DNA of 63,512 nucleotides from Amaricoccus solimangrovi. Its GTDB lineage: Bacteria; Pseudomonadota; Alphaproteobacteria; Rhodobacterales; Rhodobacteraceae. The translations under genes and the position numbers were made by a program. Each line of letters begins with the position of its first letter. The first letter of the stretch is position 1. Location: NCBI RefSeq assembly GCF_006385685.1, contig NZ_VFRP01000024.1, forward strand, positions 1 through 63,512. Direction: 5' to 3'. The notes under the pieces are model-generated. The model did not search any database and had not been told where the DNA came from. It worked only from the letters and a program-made list of their open reading frames with translations. This document shows, one piece after another, positions 1 to 8,681 of this stretch.

Positions 1-210
<210 letters not shown>

Positions 211-273
211 TCACCGCGCGTGAGCCCTAGATGGTCGTTCGCGCATGAACGAGGGCTTGGAAGTCAGCCTGGC

Positions 274-1392
274 TTAAAGAATGAAGTCGTCCGCCGAATA
301 GTCATCCGCGTGTACCCCGCGCCCGTCGAGCAGGGCGACGACCAGCACCTCCCGCCCGGTATCGGCGTAAAGGAGGCTGCCGTGGCTGTGCGGGTTCTCT
401 TCGACCCAAACCTTGCCCGAGCCGCCGTGACCGCCGTCGTCGAAGGTGAATCGCTGGTTTCCGCCGCGCCACGACTTGGCGTCGAGGGCGTGCAAGTCGA
501 TCGTGTCCTCGCCAATGGTGAAATCGGAGATCCGGTCTCGCCCGGCGACTGGGCTGTCGTCGGCGTTTTCGAAGATGAACAGGTCTTCGCCGCCTCGACC
601 CTTGAGATAGTCCGCCCCGGTACCGCCGGCCATCTCGTCCGCGCCAGCGCTACCGTACAAGGTGTCAGCTCCCGAGCCGCCGTCGAGGATGTTGCCATCG
701 CCGCCCTTGACGCTCAGCCGGTCGTTGCCCACACCGCCGTAAAGTTCGGAATGAAGGTTCGTCTCGACGCGGCTTCCGTCGGTGTCGATGACCGAGGACA
801 AGCGGTCGTTTCCGTTGCCGCCACGCACGAAAGACGTCGCCGTCTCCACTGAAGCTCCATAGGCGAAATACATTGTCGCCGAGACGCGGTCGTCTCCATT
901 GCCGCCTGAGATGACGTTCCGGATGTCCTGATCGCCCGGATCCAGTATCCCGTGGAGACGAACATGACCGGTGATCTCGTCGTTACCGTTGCCGCCTGCC
1001 AGGTCGTTGACGGCCCGTACCGGGAAGGAGTCTCCGAGATGCGTCACATCTCCGGCAATCGTGTCGTCGCCATCGCCGCCGCGCCCGACAGTGAGCCCGT
1101 CCGCGGCGTTCCCGAAGCTGCCGGCGTAGAGGGTCAGCGCATCATCGCCATCGTCGCCATAGACATAGACCGCCGAAGTCCCATTGCCCTCCGTTTCGGC
1201 CCAGCCGGTCAGATCGTCGTTTCCGGCCCCGCCATCCATGAGGACCAGGGCCGTGTAATTTTCTTCGGTATTCTCCTGGATCAGAAATGTATCGTCGCCT
1301 CCCCCACCGTTGGCGATGACGGTCGAGGCTCCGGTACGGCGGTCGTCCAGATTGAAGACATCCGCGTCCTCGGAACCGAAATACGTCGTCAT
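274..1392 (-). CDS. RTX calcium-binding repeat protein with serralysin-type C-terminus
   Basis: A 372-residue protein made almost entirely of glycine/aspartate-rich RTX nonapeptides of the form GGxGxDxL. Examples are GGAGNDDLTG, AGGNGNDEITG, RGGNGNDRLSS and YGGVGNDRLSV, roughly residues 25-270. These repeats fold as calcium-binding beta-rolls in the family. The tail has DRISDFTIGEDTIDLHALDA, which matches the C-terminal module of serralysins and related type I-secreted proteins. There is no N-terminal signal peptide, as expected for type I export. No catalytic domain precedes the repeats, so this is either a small secreted or surface RTX protein or the cut-down tail of a larger one. No type I ABC transporter gene lies next to it. 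Confidence 0.85.
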   Translation of the reverse strand: MTTYFGSEDADVFNLDDRRTGASTVIANGGGGDDTFLIQENTEENYTALVLMDGGAGNDDLTGWAETEGNGTSAVYVYGDDGDDALTLYAGSFGNAADGLTVGRGGDGDDTIAGDVTHLGDSFPVRAVNDLAGGNGNDEITGHVRLHGILDPGDQDIRNVISGGNGDDRVSATMYFAYGASVETATSFVRGGNGNDRLSSVIDTDGSRVETNLHSELYGGVGNDRLSVKGGDGNILDGGSGADTLYGSAGADEMAGGTGADYLKGRGGEDLFIFENADDSPVAGRDRISDFTIGEDTIDLHALDAKSWRGGNQRFTFDDGGHGGSGKVWVEENPHSHGSLLYADTGREVLVVALLDGRGVHADDYSADDFIL

Positions 1393-1500
1393 GAAACTCA
1401 GCCTTCATCAATCAGGGGGCGAGGTAGACCTCCCGCGCCGCAGATTTTCAATGATCCTTCCATCGGAGTGGTCCGAAATTACCACGCAGACACTTGAGGT

Positions 1501-1768
1501 TACGAGCTTGAGCGTAAGCTTCGGGGTCCGTCGTATCAGGCCGAGACCTACGCCTCCAACCTATGCGCGGCCTTCGAGAGGAGGAGGCCATGGCGTCGCC
1601 TCGAGGCCCATCCGGGCGGAGTTCGGCGTCGATGGATTCTTCTTCCGATACGAGCGCCATTTCATCTACTGGCGGTATCTTTCGAATGGCGACCTCGGTA
1701 TCGCGACCGTCCTCCACGAGCGCATGCACCAGATCGACCGCTTCCGGGATGACTTCGCACCCGGCTGA
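1501..1768 (+). pseudogene. Frameshifted ParE/RelE-type toxin remnant
   Basis: The 3' part reads RYERHFIYWRYLSNGDLGI then ATVLHERMHQIDRFRDDF, which is the conserved C-terminal half of ParE/RelE-family plasmid-stabilisation toxins. The upstream part, YQAETYASNLCAAFER, fits the helical N-terminal half of the same family but lies in a different frame. The frames switch inside an AGG-repeat run at about 1575-1588, consistent with a slippage indel. The first residues of a normal ParE and a partner antitoxin are not visible upstream, so the module appears inactive and partly deleted. The family call rests on the C-terminal motif. Confidence 0.6.
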
Positions 1769-1882
1769 CCGCTTGGGCGGCGACAGCTGTCGGATCAAGG
1801 CGGGATTCGTCTGATCCTCCCGGCGCGCGCGGCGAGATATCCGCGATCGACGCGGGCGTCGAATGAACTCCGCTCGCGACGA

Positions 1883-2919
1883 TCATGCGCCCTCGAGCGC
1901 CGGCAGGAACACCTCGAGCACACCGCGCCGTCCCTCGCGGCGTCCGACCTGGACGATGAGATCGAGGGTACGGGTGGCGTAGTCGAGGACGTCGGCGCGG
2001 GTCTGGCCTGCGCCGGCGCGCATTACCATGAGCGCAAGCCGTTCGAGCGCGAGCACCGGGCTGTCGGCGTGAATGGTCGAGATCGAGCCCGGGTGTCCGG
2101 TGTTGATCGCCTCGAGGAAGACGAGCGCCTCGGGCCCGCGCATCTCGCCGAGGATGAGCCGGTCGGGCCGCATACGCAAGCTTGAGACCAGCAGCTGCGC
2201 CGGCGAGCGCTCGGAGTCGCCGAGGCGCTCGGCGATGACGCGACGGCGTTCTCGTGTGGCGGATGCAGCTCGCGCGCGTCCTCGATGGTGACGAGCCGCT
2301 CGGCGGGAGTGGCGCGGGCGAGGAGCGCGCGGGCGACCGTGGTCTTGCCCGAGGAGGTGCCGCCCGAGACGAGGATGTTCATCCGCTCGGCGATGGCGCG
2401 ATCGAAGAGCTCGGCGAGGCGGCCCTCGCGCGCGAGCCGGGCGATGCCGGCGAGACGGGCGCGGCGCTCGCCCTCGACGCTGACCTGGCGGCCGGCGAGG
2501 AAACCGATCTCATCGAGATCGAGCACGCGGGCGACGTATTTGCGGATCGAGAGCGCCGCGCCGTCCTCGACCGCCGGCGGCACCACGACCTGGACGCGGA
2601 GCGCCTGGCCGAAGGCGCGCAGGCTGCCCGAGACCAGGGGATGTCTCGGCCCGATCCGGTTGCCGGTCTCGCCGGCGAGATGATCGGCGAGCCGGCGCAG
2701 CCGCTCGGGCGCGAAGCGGGGAGCGGTTGCCACCATGTGCTCGGCCTCGGCGCGCTCGATCCAGACCGCGCCGTCAGGGTTCACCACGACTTCGTTGACC
2801 GCGTCGGAGACCAGCAGCTCGCGGAGCTCGCGCAACTCGTGCTCGGCATGGCTCGCCGAGGCGAGACCGGCCGGGGTCGGGGCAAAGGAGCGGGGCGGGA
2901 TGAGAGGCTTGTCGAGCAT
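1883..2919 (-). pseudogene. virB11: VirB11-type secretion ATPase, frameshifted
   Basis: This encodes a VirB11/TrbB-family hexameric ATPase of type IV secretion systems. The Walker A motif is GGTSSGKTT, followed by TIEDARELHPPHENAV and then RMRPDRLILGEMRGPEA (Walker B and His-box region). The frame breaks just after HPPHENAV. The continuation VIAERLGDSERSPAQLLVSS is one frame away, near position 2242, and restoring a single base would rejoin the two parts. Each part alone is non-functional: the first lacks the C-terminal catalytic glutamate region and the second lacks the P-loop. The start codon overlaps the stop of the upstream virB10 remnant (TGATG), which preserves the normal virB10-virB11 order. 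Confidence 0.8.
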
Positions 2920-3120
2920 CAGAACACCAGGTCTCGCGCGACGAAAATGGTGAGCCGGTCACCCTAGGAGACGTTGATCGTCGGGGCGATCCGGAGATAG
3001 GCGTCGAGCGCGCCGCTCGAGGCGGCGCGCAGGTCGTCGCCGATGTGCTCGACCGCATCGGCGGCGTCGCCATTGGTCCTGTCGTCGATGATGACCTGGG
3101 GCGCGAGGCCGACGCCGCCG
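2919..3120 (-). pseudogene. virB10: VirB10 C-terminal fragment with in-frame stop
   Basis: The strand reads LRAASSGALDAYLRIAPTINVS, then a TAG at 2964-2966, then GDRLTIFVARDLVF and a TGA. VirB10/TrbI/ComB10 proteins end in a motif like PTINVxxGDRLTIFVARDLxF, so the TAG is most simply a CAG glutamine codon changed to amber. Only about 60 C-terminal residues are recognisable; the rest of the outer-membrane channel protein is absent upstream. It directly abuts the broken virB11, so both belong to one dead type IV secretion locus. The 5' boundary is approximate. Confidence 0.6.
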
Positions 3121-3421
3121 GCCGCCTGATCGGCTCGGACAGCAGCGGGCCCCGGCTGACCTACCGCCGCGCCGGCGACGACAAGCTCAATTCCAGCGCC
3201 GCCCGGGCGGCGAGGAACCAGCAGTACTACGTCCGGAACTGGCAGGGGCAGGCCCGTGGGCGGGGATGAGAGGCGATCTCTTGGGCGGGCACCCGTGGAG
3301 GCACGATTATCCGCGATGACGGCTCCTGGCGGGACCGGTGGAGGATCTCCCGGAGCGTGGAAGATCCGCGGTTCCAGCCGCTCGGGACGGCCAAGGGGCC
3401 CGGGGGGATTCCGCCGTCTTC

Positions 3422-4297
3422 TCAGTCCGCGCCGATGAAACGCGCCAGCTTTGCCAGGGTCTGGAGGCCGAGCGCCTCGGCGCCGAAGCCCTTCGCGTCC
3501 TGATATTCGGCCGCCGTCGCGAAGACCATGCCGAGCGTCACCGTCGTCGCCCCGTCCGCCTCCTCGAAGGAAGCCCAGGCGTCGGCGTGCCTTGGCCCGT
3601 TCTCGCCCCGGAGAAGGGTGTAGGCGATCCGGTCCTCGGGGCGGATCTCGCGGTAGAGATGGTGGTTCGGATAGACCGTGCCGTCGGCGGCGATCATGTC
3701 GAAGACCCATTCGCCGCCCGTCCGCAGGTCGATCCGCTTCGTCCGGCACGAAAACCCGTCCGGCCCCCACCAGAGGGGCAGGGTCTCCGGGTTGACCCAT
3801 GCGCCCCAGACCACCGGCCGGGGCGCCCGGATCAGGCGCCGCAGCACCATGGTCCGCGCCGCCACCCCCGCGAGGTTGTCGAGCCCGGCGCCGAAGCCTT
3901 GCCGGTAGTCCGCCTCCATGTCCTCGGCCGGGGAGGAAAGCTGGATCGTGAACGCCACCCGGCTCCCGCTGTCCGTCCCGGCGAAGGTGGCCGTCACCAG
4001 CGCCGCCGACTTCGTCACGCCCTCGGACGAGACCAGCTCGTAGTTCACGCTTCGGGCCGCTGGCCGAAGTTCCAGCCAGCCGACCTCGCAGCGGATGTCG
4101 GGCCGCCCCGGCACCTTGCAGAGCGAGATCTCGCGCCCGCCCGGCGCCGTGTCGGCCTCGACGAATTCCACCGTGACCGCCGGCGTCGGCGCGGCCCAGA
4201 CCGCGCGCGCGGCGGGGGCCGTCCAGGCCTGCCACAGCGTTTCGACCGGCGCCTCGACCTCCCGCTCGAAATCGAGGGTTGCGAAGCGGCCGCTCAT
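3422..4297 (-). CDS. Tandem SRPBCC (AHSA1-like) domain protein
   Basis: A 291-residue protein with two consecutive SRPBCC/AHSA1 (START-like helix-grip) domains. The first begins FEREVEAPVETLWQAWT and the second, from about residue 150, begins LRRLIRAPRPVVWGAWVNPE with WWGPDGFSCRTKRIDLRTGG. Such domains bind small hydrophobic ligands, and the family is often co-transcribed with an ArsR regulator. The second domain carries the complete AHSA1 pattern; the first is more divergent and may be degenerate. Its ATG overlaps the stop of the upstream SRPBCC gene by four bases, so it is the third gene of an arsR-SRPBCC-SRPBCC operon. Ligand and function are unknown. Confidence 0.88.
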   Translation of the reverse strand: MSGRFATLDFEREVEAPVETLWQAWTAPAARAVWAAPTPAVTVEFVEADTAPGGREISLCKVPGRPDIRCEVGWLELRPAARSVNYELVSSEGVTKSAALVTATFAGTDSGSRVAFTIQLSSPAEDMEADYRQGFGAGLDNLAGVAARTMVLRRLIRAPRPVVWGAWVNPETLPLWWGPDGFSCRTKRIDLRTGGEWVFDMIAADGTVYPNHHLYREIRPEDRIAYTLLRGENGPRHADAWASFEEADGATTVTLGMVFATAAEYQDAKGFGAEALGLQTLAKLARFIGAD

Positions 4298-4770
4298 CGC
4301 GCCAGGCTCCTCGCATAGGCCTCGAGCTGGTCGGCCACGGTGCCCCAGCCGTCGAAGAAGCCCATTTCCTCGTGGCGCCGGCGGGTGGTGGGGTTCCGGT
4401 GGCGGGCGATCGCCGTGTAGGTCGTGCCGCCGCCCTCGGCGTCCCCGAGCAGGAGGATCGCGGTCATGAACGGGTCGGGCGCGGGCTTCCAGCCCTCGGC
4501 ATAGGCGTCGGTGAAGACCAGCTTCTCGCCCGGGATCACCTCGAGATAGACGCCCGTGTTCTCCATCGTGTTGCCCTCGACGTCGAAGGTGGTGTTGAAC
4601 CGCCCGCCGACGCGCAGGTCGAGGTCCACGGCCGTCACCCTGTGCGGCTTCGGGACGAAGAACCGCGGGATGTGCCTCGGGTCGGTCCAGCATTCCCAGA
4701 TCAGCGACCGGGGCGCGGCCAGTGTCCGGGTGAAGCTGAGGTCGGTTTCCGGATCCAGATCCAGTGTCAT
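4294..4770 (-). CDS. SRPBCC (AHSA1-like) domain protein
   Basis: A 158-residue single-domain AHSA1/SRPBCC protein. It has the N-terminal strand FTRTLAAPRSLIWECWTDP, the loop FFVPKPHRVTAVDLDLRVGG and the C-terminal helix GFFDGWGTVADQLEAYARSL. The pattern matches the activator-of-Hsp90-homolog-1-like family, whose bacterial members usually pair with ArsR-type repressors and have no assigned ligand. It overlaps the upstream arsR and the downstream tandem SRPBCC gene by four bases each, so translation is probably coupled. The length is normal for a single domain. Confidence 0.9.
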   Translation of the reverse strand: MTLDLDPETDLSFTRTLAAPRSLIWECWTDPRHIPRFFVPKPHRVTAVDLDLRVGGRFNTTFDVEGNTMENTGVYLEVIPGEKLVFTDAYAEGWKPAPDPFMTAILLLGDAEGGGTTYTAIARHRNPTTRRRHEEMGFFDGWGTVADQLEAYARSLAR

Positions 4771-5108
4771 CTCTCACGCTCCTTCATGAGTTGCGTCACA
4801 TAGTCGTCCAGCCGGTCGAGCCGGGCCTCCCAGATCGCCCGCTGCTCGTCGAGCCAGGTCCGGATCGGTGTCAGCGCCTCCGGCACGATGGCGCAGGAGC
4901 GCACACGCCCGTCCTTCGACGTGGCGATCAGACCCGCTTCCTCCAGCACCGAAAGATGCCGCATCACCGTCGGCAGCCGCAGCCCGGTGGGCCGGGCCAG
5001 CTCCGTCACCGGCGCGGGTCCCTCCGCGAGTCGCGTCAGGATCGACCGGCGCGTGGGATCCGCCAGCGCGTGAAACAGCGGCGACAGATCGGGTTCATGC
5101 TTAGCCAT
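4767..5108 (-). CDS. ArsR/SmtB-family transcriptional regulator
   Basis: A 113-residue winged-helix repressor. It starts SPLFHALADPTRRSILTRL and has the recognition segment LRLPTVMRHLSVLEEAGLI, both typical of ArsR proteins paired with SRPBCC partners. It lacks the ELCVCDL-type metal-binding cysteines of true metal sensors, so metal sensing is unlikely. It heads a three-gene leftward operon with overlapping ends. By analogy with the family it probably represses its own operon; no operator was clearly identified in the short upstream region. Confidence 0.9.
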   Translation of the reverse strand: MAKHEPDLSPLFHALADPTRRSILTRLAEGPAPVTELARPTGLRLPTVMRHLSVLEEAGLIATSKDGRVRSCAIVPEALTPIRTWLDEQRAIWEARLDRLDDYVTQLMKERER

Positions 5109-5195
5109 GTCTCTAACTATTCCCGCCCGCGCGCCGAGTCCAGCGAAAACTTCGTCGAATGGCTAACTTTCTAGCGGCGCGATCCTGAAGGCCGC

Positions 5196-5909
5196 TCAGC
5201 GAGTCGCGGTTCCCGCGAAGATCGCGGGGTCCCAGCCCATGTCCTCGGGACCATGGGCGGCGATGTCGCGGCATTGATCCGCGACCGCCTTCCGGAAGGC
5301 CGGCCGCGCCAGGCACCGCTCGCGATAGGCCGAGAGGTTCGGATGGGCGCCAAGCAGATCCGCGTGGCCGGCGACGCGCAGGACGGAAGCCATCATCAGG
5401 TCGGCGGCGGTGAATTCATCCGCGACGAGGCAGGGGCGGTCCCCGAGCGCGGCCGAGAGCTTGCCGAGCCGCGCCCGCGCCGCCGCCACCGCGCCGGGGC
5501 GGCGCAGGTCGCGCAGCGTCTCGTCGCGCGTGAAGAAATCGACCTCGGCGACCGCCGAGAGCCAGGGCTCCACCGAATTGAGCGCGGCGATGACCCAGCT
5601 CCGGACCAGCGCCCGCGCATCGCGGTCCGCCGGCCAGAGCCTGCCCGAGCGCTCCGCGAGATCGAGCACGATCGCCCCGGTCTCGAAGAGGGCGGGGCGG
5701 CCGGTCTCCCGCAGGACGGGGACCTGACCGAAGGGCTGCTCGGCCAGATAGGCGCCGCTCGCCTGCGTCGCCGGGTCGATCAGCTCGACCTCGTAGTCCC
5801 AGCCGATCTCGTTCAGCATCCAGCGCACGCGATGGTCGCGCACCTGTCCCGCCGCGAAGGGTGGTACCCATTTGAGGGCGGTCAGCGTGATCCTGCCATG
5901 CTCGGGCAT
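5196..5909 (-). CDS. Glutathione S-transferase family protein
   Basis: A 237-residue GST-fold protein. The thioredoxin-like N-terminal half includes VRWMLNEIGWDYEVELIDP and the cis-proline/glutathione-site segment FGQVPVLRETGRPALFETGA. The all-helical C-terminal half has FTAADLMMASVLR. It catalyses or resembles catalysis of glutathione conjugation in the cytoplasm; the substrate is unknown. It is closely related to the next gene, sharing the LFE-GAIVL and AADLMMA-type motifs, which suggests a tandem duplication. The start was placed at MPEHGRITL because the conserved beta-strand begins there. Confidence 0.88.
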   Translation of the reverse strand: MPEHGRITLTALKWVPPFAAGQVRDHRVRWMLNEIGWDYEVELIDPATQASGAYLAEQPFGQVPVLRETGRPALFETGAIVLDLAERSGRLWPADRDARALVRSWVIAALNSVEPWLSAVAEVDFFTRDETLRDLRRPGAVAAARARLGKLSAALGDRPCLVADEFTAADLMMASVLRVAGHADLLGAHPNLSAYRERCLARPAFRKAVADQCRDIAAHGPEDMGWDPAIFAGTATR

Positions 5910-5955
5910 CTGGTCATCCTCGTGAAGGGGTGGCGCGCGTGAGGCCCGCCGGGCC

Positions 5956-6615
5956 TCATCCGGGCCGCCCGGAATGCGCGTCGAAGAAGGCGCGCTGCGC
6001 GGCGAAGGCGCGGCGAAAGGCCGGACGCGCCTCGGCGCGGGCGACATAGGCGGAAAGGTTCGGATATTCGTCCAGCAGGCCCGGGCCGCCGAGCCTGCGC
6101 AGCACGTCGGCCATCATCAGGTCGCCCGCGCTGAAGCCGCCGTCGAGCCAGTCGGCGCGACCAAGCCGGAGCGAGAGATCCCCGAGCCTGCCCCGGACGC
6201 GGTCCTCGGCGGCGCGCAGCCGCGGGGCGAACCAGGGCTCGTCCTTCTCCAGATACCGGGCGGCCTCGCAGTCCAGGATCGGCGGCTCCACCGTGCTGAG
6301 CGCCGCGAACATCCAGCCGATCGCGCGCGCCCGGGCATTCGCCTCGACCGGCAGCAGGCCGGCGTGGCGGCTCGCGATGTGAAGCACGATCGCCCCCGAC
6401 TCGAAGAGGGTCAGGTCGCCGTCCTCGCAGGTGGGGATCTGCCCGAACGGGTGGAGCGTCCGGTGCGCTGGCGCCTTCATCGCGGCGAAGGATACCGGCC
6501 GCGCCCGGTAGGGCTGGCCGACCTCCTCGAAGGCCCAGCGGACCCGCATGTCGCGCGCCATCCCCTGCCCGCCATCCGGGGAATGCGCGAAGGCCGTGAT
6601 CATGGGCGGCGGCAT
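5956..6615 (-). CDS. Glutathione S-transferase family protein (paralog)
   Basis: A 219-residue GST-like protein. The N-terminal thioredoxin fold has DMRVRWAFEEVGQPYRARPV and FGQIPTCEDGDLTLFESGAI. The helical domain has FSAGDLMMADVLRRLGG and NLSAYVARAEARPAFRRAF. It parallels the downstream GST throughout its length, consistent with duplication and divergence. It lies between that gene and a VOC-fold gene in one leftward run, suggesting a small detoxification operon. The electrophile handled is not deducible. Confidence 0.88.
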   Translation of the reverse strand: MPPPMITAFAHSPDGGQGMARDMRVRWAFEEVGQPYRARPVSFAAMKAPAHRTLHPFGQIPTCEDGDLTLFESGAIVLHIASRHAGLLPVEANARARAIGWMFAALSTVEPPILDCEAARYLEKDEPWFAPRLRAAEDRVRGRLGDLSLRLGRADWLDGGFSAGDLMMADVLRRLGGPGLLDEYPNLSAYVARAEARPAFRRAFAAQRAFFDAHSGRPG

Positions 6616-6651
6616 GGTGAGGACTCCCTCGTGGCCTGGTGTCCGGATGCC

Positions 6652-7134
6652 TCAGCCGGCCTCCGCCGCCGCTTCGATCCGGGCGATATCGATCTTTCGC
6701 ATCGTCATCATCGCACCCATCGCGCGCTTGGCCCTGGCGCGGTCGGGATCGGTGGTCAGTTCCATCAGCCGCTTCGGCGTGATCTGCCAGGAATGGCCCC
6801 AGCGATCCTTGCACCAGCCGCATTCGCTCTCCGCGCCGCCGTTCCCGACGATCGCATCCCAGTAGCGGTCGGTCTCTTCCTGGCTTTCGGTCAGCACCAT
6901 GAAGCTGACGGCTTCGTTCGGCGTGAACATCGGGCCCCCGTTCAGGCCGAGGAACGGCCGGCCGAGCACGGTGAATTCGACGGTCAGTTCGTTGCCTTCC
7001 CTGCCTCCGGGATAATCGGCCGGAGAGGCGTTCACCCGCTCGACACGGCTGTCGGGAAAGGTGGCGGCATAGAACGCGGCCGCCTTGCTGGCTTCGCCGT
7101 GGTCGAACCACAGGCAGGTGACGAGGCTGGTCAT
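6652..7134 (-). CDS. PhnB-like VOC-fold protein
   Basis: A 160-residue protein starting [21 protein letters not shown]. It contains [40 protein letters not shown] and [18 protein letters not shown], which mark the PhnB or 3-demethylubiquinone-9 3-methyltransferase-like branch of the vicinal-oxygen-chelate superfamily. Members form dimers with a metal or ligand pocket, but most have no proven reaction. The W-C-x-D-x-W-G-x-x-W-Q-I signature is intact. It is the first gene of a VOC-GST-GST leftward run, and a TetR-type operator lies about 180 bases upstream. An ATG in good context was chosen as start. Confidence 0.88.
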   Translation of the reverse strand: MTSLVTCLWFDHGEASKAAAFYAATFPDSRVERVNASPADYPGGREGNELTVEFTVLGRPFLGLNGGPMFTPNEAVSFMVLTESQEETDRYWDAIVGNGGAESECGWCKDRWGHSWQITPKRLMELTTDPDRARAKRAMGAMMTMRKIDIARIEAAAEAG

Positions 7135-7317
7135 TTCCGTTCTCCCTTGCGTCTTTGTTCTTTCACGCCGCCGTGGCGGCGCGGGATCCGGTCCCCGCGG
7201 AGCCGAGGGCGTTGCCCACCTCGGATCCGCGCGCCGAAGTTTCCTGGCCGCCGCCGCGCAGGCGTTGGCGAAGAGGCATGGACCGGCGGCGTGACGGTCC
7301 GGGCGCGAGCATCGATA

Positions 7318-7335
7318 ATACCGACCGGTTGGTAT
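7318..7335. promoter_or_regulatory. TetR-type operator palindrome
   Basis: ATACCGACCGGTTGGTAT is an imperfect 18-base palindrome; eight of nine half-site positions match. It is the kind of site recognised by TetR/AcrR-family repressors, which often bind ATACCnACCGGTnGGTAT-like sequences. It sits in the 280-base gene-free region upstream of the VOC-GST-GST run, which holds no convincing coding sequence, so it probably controls that run. No tetR gene is adjacent; the nearest one lies more than 3 kb away. Confidence 0.55.
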
Positions 7336-7416
7336 GTAGGTCAAGCTCCACGCGAAGCGCGCCTCCGGGGCCGCGCGCCGTCCCGGCGCCGGGCTGGCGG
7401 ACCTCCGCGATGGCGA

Positions 7417-8565
7417 TCACGGGCGATCCTCCTGCGAAACCCGCGTCTCGCCCGGCGCGTATTCCAGCTGCGCCGCGACGAAGCGGGCGGTGGCCGCGCC
7501 GTAGCGCGCCGCGATGGCCGCCAGCGTCGCATCGAGGATCGAGAGCGCCGGGGCGTCGCCCGGCGGGGGCAGGGTCGCGCCGTCGGCCGCCGGCCGGTCC
7601 GGGAGGAGCCGGAGTCCGCCGCGGGTGGTGACCGGACCCTCGGCGGTGGTCACGACGCGGGCGCGCCAGGCGCGGGACCAGGCGTCGGCGACCAGCGCCA
7701 GCGATACCTCGTCGATGCCCTCGGAGACCGGCAGCGCCAGCGTCTCGCCGCGCCCGGTGGCCAGGCGGTTGGCGAGCGCCGTCGCCGCGAAGGGGCGGGT
7801 GAGGCCGAAGGCGGCGCTGTCGTGCCGGGCGTCCCAGGTCGCGAGGCCGAGGTCGCGGGCGACCTCCGCCGCCTTCTCCCGTCCCGCGATCGCCTCGACG
7901 AGGGTCAGCGTCATCGGCGCCGAGGCGGTGACGCCGGTCGTCGTCGCCACCCGGCCGTCGATGACGAAACGCCTGTCCGGCACCCAGGTGAGCGCGGGTT
8001 CGAGCCGTTCGAGCTTCCGCCGGTGGTACCAGTGCGTCGTCGCACGCCGGCCTTCAAGCAGCCCGGCGGCGGCGACGACCCGGGCACCGGCGCAGACGCC
8101 GATGACGATGGCCCCCTTCGCCGCCTGCGCCCGGATCCAGGCGATCACCGCGGGATCGTCGTCGCGGCTCATCGCCGGCACGACGACGTAGTCGGCCCCT
8201 TCCGGATAGGTCGCGTCGAACGTCGCCGTTGCCATGTCGGGCTCCACGGTCAGCGCCGGATAGAGCCGCGCCGGTCCGGGGGCCGCCGCCACCGCCACCA
8301 CCTCGGCGACGTCGGCGCGCTTCAGGATGCCATGGGGCATCAGGTAGTCGGTGACCTCGGTGGCGTCGTTGAGGGCGAGGATGGCGACGACGGGACGCTC
8401 CCGCTTCGGCGGGCGGAGCGCGGCCACCGTCGCCTCGGCCTCCGCCGGACCGATGGCCCCGGGCGCGGGGCGCGCCGGGGCGGGCGGGAGGGACAGCAGC
8501 CAAGCGGCGAAGCCGCCGGTCGCCAGAAGGAGCAGGATCGCGAGGGTCAGGGCGACGCGCCGCAT
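7417..8565 (-). CDS. Membrane-anchored DJ-1/PfpI-domain protein
   Basis: A 382-residue protein with an N-terminal hydrophobic segment (ALTLAILLLLATGGFAAWLL) that should act as a signal anchor, placing the rest outside the cytoplasm. A DJ-1/PfpI (class I glutamine amidotransferase-like) domain follows at about residues 55-220. It has the nucleophile elbow GVCAGARVVAAAGLLEGRR and the GlxA-like TTHWYHR. The C-terminal 130 residues resemble no domain I can name. It lacks the AraC DNA-binding region found in the divergent neighbour, so it may be a sensor or enzyme partner to that regulator. Start chosen at MRRVAL, seven bases after a GGGAGG ribosome-binding site. Confidence 0.82.
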   Translation of the reverse strand: MRRVALTLAILLLLATGGFAAWLLSLPPAPARPAPGAIGPAEAEATVAALRPPKRERPVVAILALNDATEVTDYLMPHGILKRADVAEVVAVAAAPGPARLYPALTVEPDMATATFDATYPEGADYVVVPAMSRDDDPAVIAWIRAQAAKGAIVIGVCAGARVVAAAGLLEGRRATTHWYHRRKLERLEPALTWVPDRRFVIDGRVATTTGVTASAPMTLTLVEAIAGREKAAEVARDLGLATWDARHDSAAFGLTRPFAATALANRLATGRGETLALPVSEGIDEVSLALVADAWSRAWRARVVTTAEGPVTTRGGLRLLPDRPAADGATLPPPGDAPALSILDATLAAIAARYGAATARFVAAQLEYAPGETRVSQEDRP

Positions 8566-8629
8566 CGAGGCACCTCCCATGCCCGCGAACCTGTCCGGAA
8601 GGGGAGGGCCCGCGGATTTGTCCCCGCAG

Positions 8630-8644
8630 GGTAGCCGCGCTACC
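8630..8644. promoter_or_regulatory. Palindrome in divergent promoter region
   Basis: GGTAGCCGCGCTACC has perfect 6-base arms around CGC and lies midway between the divergently transcribed DJ-1/PfpI gene and the GlxA-like regulator. Its position suggests an operator for the regulator or a shared promoter element. I see no clear -35/-10 pair in this GC-rich spacer. Confidence 0.35.
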
Positions 8645-8681
8645 TCACGGCTGAAATGACATAGAACCGGCGAAAACTGCC

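Noticed and set aside
1448-1798. 116-codon reverse open frame in the left segment
   Set aside because: The opposite strand reads as ParE toxin sequence with a recognisable motif, so the reverse frame is taken as a shadow.
7163-7420. Small reverse open frame between the VOC and DJ-1/PfpI genes
   Set aside because: It has no domain character and overlaps the TetR-type operator; the region looks like a promoter spacer.
5974-8634. An 886-codon forward open frame
   Set aside because: It is antisense to GST, VOC and DJ-1/PfpI genes and contains only low-complexity arginine/glycine/proline sequence.
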